In this document: positions 62,850 to 64,000 of the stretch, in pieces | Numbering within the stretch: position 1 is the stretch's first letter | Layout of the letters: every line of letters starts with the position of its first letter | Assembly: GCA_021817565.1 (NCBI GenBank) | Contig: JAKAUP010000003.1 | Span: 186,001-250,000, forward strand | Direction: 5' to 3' | From: Microcaldota archaeon | Lineage (GTDB): Archaea > Micrarchaeota > Micrarchaeia > Micrarchaeales > Micrarchaeaceae | Length of the DNA: 64,000 nucleotides | Position numbers and translations under genes: made by a program | The notes under the pieces: model-generated | Database searches by the model: none | Seen by the model: the letters and a program-made list of their open reading frames with translations, nothing else | What the model was told of the DNA's origin: nothing

Positions 62850-63263
62850 CTATGAATTTATTCCGTAACGCGCTCCGCACGCTTCGCAGACAAGGTAAAT
62901 AACTCCGCGGCCGCCGCTCTCTAGGTGAGTATCAGGCTTTTTGCACTCCTTGCATATAACGTATACCTCGAAATATCTCTTTATGCGCCTGTTTACCTCG
63001 TCGTTTGAGAATCGGCCGTTTATCACAAGCTGCTGGCCGTCGTTGCTTATGGGCACACCGAGCTCCTTTGTAAGATATTTTGATATGTCTGTAAGATTGC
63101 GGCGTGCCTTGTCGGCAATAGCGGCGATGTTTTTCAGTATGGTCTTGTTCCCCTGGCTGAATGTTTCAGCGTTCGGTATAACAAAATCTGAGCTTTCTGC
63201 TGCAATCTCAGGTATGTCCTTTAGCGCGCGGTCAAGAAGCTTTACATATTCCTTGTCATCCAA
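62850..63263 (-). CDS. Translation initiation factor aIF2 beta
   Basis: 137 residues with TTG start at 63263. Central alpha/beta domain (LTDISKYLTKELGVPISNDG) and C-terminal zinc ribbon (CKECKKPDT... CEACGARYG). Part of heterotrimeric aIF2. aIF1A follows 11 nt downstream of the start of its frame. Confidence 0.94.
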   Translation of the reverse strand: MDDKEYVKLLDRALKDIPEIAAESSDFVIPNAETFSQGNKTILKNIAAIADKARRNLTDISKYLTKELGVPISNDGQQLVINGRFSNDEVNRRIKRYFEVYVICKECKKPDTHLESGGRGVIYLVCEACGARYGINS

Positions 63264-63352
63264 TTTATCATTCTCTTATTTAGCGTATGCTGAATATATT
63301 AGGGAAGATATATATATTGTTTTGTATTCGGAACGGGAAAAACCGCATAAGA

Positions 63353-63358
63353 TATAAA
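63353..63358 (+). promoter_or_regulatory. TATA box of SRP RNA
   Basis: TATAAA starting 26 nt before the mapped 5' end of the SRP RNA (63379), the expected archaeal spacing. Confidence 0.6.
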
Positions 63359-63378
63359 CTGTGATATAGATTATAGTT

Positions 63379-63641
63379 TGGCAGATAAGCGGGAAGCTAG
63401 GGGTTTTCCGTACCGCATACCCCCTTTATGGCGGGCGAATGCCAGACGAGTACATATGTGCATGTATGCGCCCTCAACGAAACGAAGATGTTTTGCCCCG
63501 GACGATATGCGTGTATGTGAATCAGGCCAGGCCGGAAGGAGCAACCTTAAACGTACTACGTGTATGCTTTCGGGATACGGGACTGAGCGGAGTTGCGATC
63601 AGCGCATAGATGTACGTATGTGCAGATCTGGTTTCTGCCAT
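63379..63641 (+). ncRNA. Signal recognition particle RNA (7S)
   Basis: About 262 nt, non-coding. The helix 8 core reads GTGAATCAGGCCAGGCC, GGAA tetraloop, AGGAGCAACC (63517-63547), the SRP54-binding motif. Near the 5' end is an Alu-like part GCTAGGGGTTTTCCGTACC and CCGCATACCCCC. The ends close helix 1: TGGCAGA at 63379-63385 pairs with TCTGCCA at 63634-63640. A T-run follows. Ends are approximate to a few bases. Confidence 0.9.
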
Positions 63642-63704
63642 TTTATGCGGTGCGCGCCAATAAAAGTTTAATAAAGGTTGTAGTTATCTTATTGGTGTAT
63701 TCGT

Positions 63705-63790
63705 GCCGGGGTCGCCTAGAGGTAGGGCGGCAGCCTGCTAAGCTGTTTGGCTGGTTTCGGCCTCCGTGGGTTCGATTCCCACTCCCGGCG
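63705..63790 (+). tRNA. tRNA-Ser (GCU anticodon)
   Basis: 86 nt class II tRNA. Acceptor GCCGGGG/TCCCGGC with G:T at the last pair and discriminator G; D arm GCC/GGC; anticodon stem GCAGC/GCTGT with loop CTGCTAA (anticodon GCT); long variable arm; T arm GTGGG/CCCAC with TTCGATT loop. No CCA encoded. T-run at 63817-63823 likely ends transcription. Confidence 0.95.
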
Positions 63791-63926
63791 TTCCTTATTA
63801 ACCAACCGAAGAAGGCTTTTTTATAAAGAAACCGGTATCTGTGTAAGTTATGGACGGGATAGATTTGCATGATGGGGTGCGCAAGGATTTTATATCTTAG
63901 ATATGCTATTAGAGGGTGTGATTAAG

Positions 63927-64000
63927 ATGGATGCAAAAAAGGAACATGTAAGCAACAGGGCAGCATGCCCGATATGCGGAAGAGAACTTAATGAGAAGGA
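63927..64000 (+). CDS. Start of a zinc-ribbon-type protein (cut by window edge)
   Basis: From ATG 63927 the frame is open to the edge: MDAKKEHVSNRAACPICGRE and on. A CxxC knuckle (CPIC) lies at residue 14. A TATA-like TTTTATATC lies at about 63888-63897. Too short to identify; product unknown. Confidence 0.5.
   Translation, partial: MDAKKEHVSNRAACPICGRELNEK

Overview
The window is a dense archaeal chromosome segment, most likely from a small-genome DPANN lineage of the Micrarchaeota/ARMAN type. Evidence for Archaea: TFB, RpoL, Csl4, aCPSF1, Orc1/Cdc6, PriS, FEN1, GatDE, aIF1A, aIF2-beta, KEOPS subunits (Kae1 and Bud32), eukaryote-type ribosomal proteins (S4e, S8e, L19e, L32e, P0, P1) and an archaeal SRP RNA. 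Evidence for the lineage is weaker: very short gaps, many 4-nt or convergent overlaps, shortened family members, and pilin-like surface proteins with a QGAMEYLMTYGWAILI-type class III signal. The lineage assignment is an inference.

Positions 1-7694 look like a mobile element, best read as a casposon (a self-synthesizing transposon that uses Cas1 as integrase), entering from the left edge. A leftward operon encodes an HTH protein, a C2H2/membrane protein, an HNH nuclease broken by a frameshift, and a family B DNA polymerase that runs off position 1. A rightward operon encodes a winged-HTH protein, a solo Cas1 with a C-terminal HTH, a C2H2/zinc-ribbon protein with an internal repeat, and a multi-pass membrane protein. 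The two operons diverge from a short promoter region rich in palindromes (3839-3921). There is no Cas2, effector or CRISPR array. The element ends against the 3' end of a tRNA-Glu(UUC) gene at 7695-7769, a target type known for casposons. The left end lies outside the window.

From 7770 onward the sequence is core genome. 7.8-10.4 kb: nucleotide metabolism (tmk, dcd), a PRC-barrel protein and unknowns. 10.4-16.8 kb: TFB, TRAM protein, proteasome beta, the termination nuclease aCPSF1, a glycosyltransferase and Bud32. 16.8-21.3 kb: Kae1, two LamG pilin-like proteins, a DUF99 relative, RpoL, Csl4. 21.3-31.1 kb: a metallopeptidase, the L1-P0-P1 stalk operon, a DUF373 protein, then Rpp29 and S17-L14-L24-S4e-L5-S14-S8-L6-L32e-L19e-L18-S5. 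31.1-42.1 kb: ferredoxin, Lhr helicase with its phosphoesterase, site-2 protease, MBF1, FEN1, Y-family polymerase, thioredoxin reductase, a small MBL protein and a third LamG pilin. 42.1-50.4 kb: two tandem FtsZ, surface protein, S8e, GatE, GatD and an MtaB-type methylthiotransferase. 50.4-56.8 kb: a less conserved stretch with a PLD-like membrane protein, antiporter, ASCH protein, a decayed beta-CASP gene fragment, a TPR protein and a THUMP-type methyltransferase. 56.8-64 kb: prenyl synthase, primase, a two-HTH regulator, an Rpp30-like protein, Orc1/Cdc6, aIF1A, aIF2-beta, SRP RNA, tRNA-Ser(GCU) and the start of one more gene.

The strongest unusual items are the casposon-like element at tRNA-Glu, the LamG pilin family with near-identical ends and unrelated middles, and the beta-CASP gene relic. 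All calls come from reading the sequence by eye; no database search was possible.
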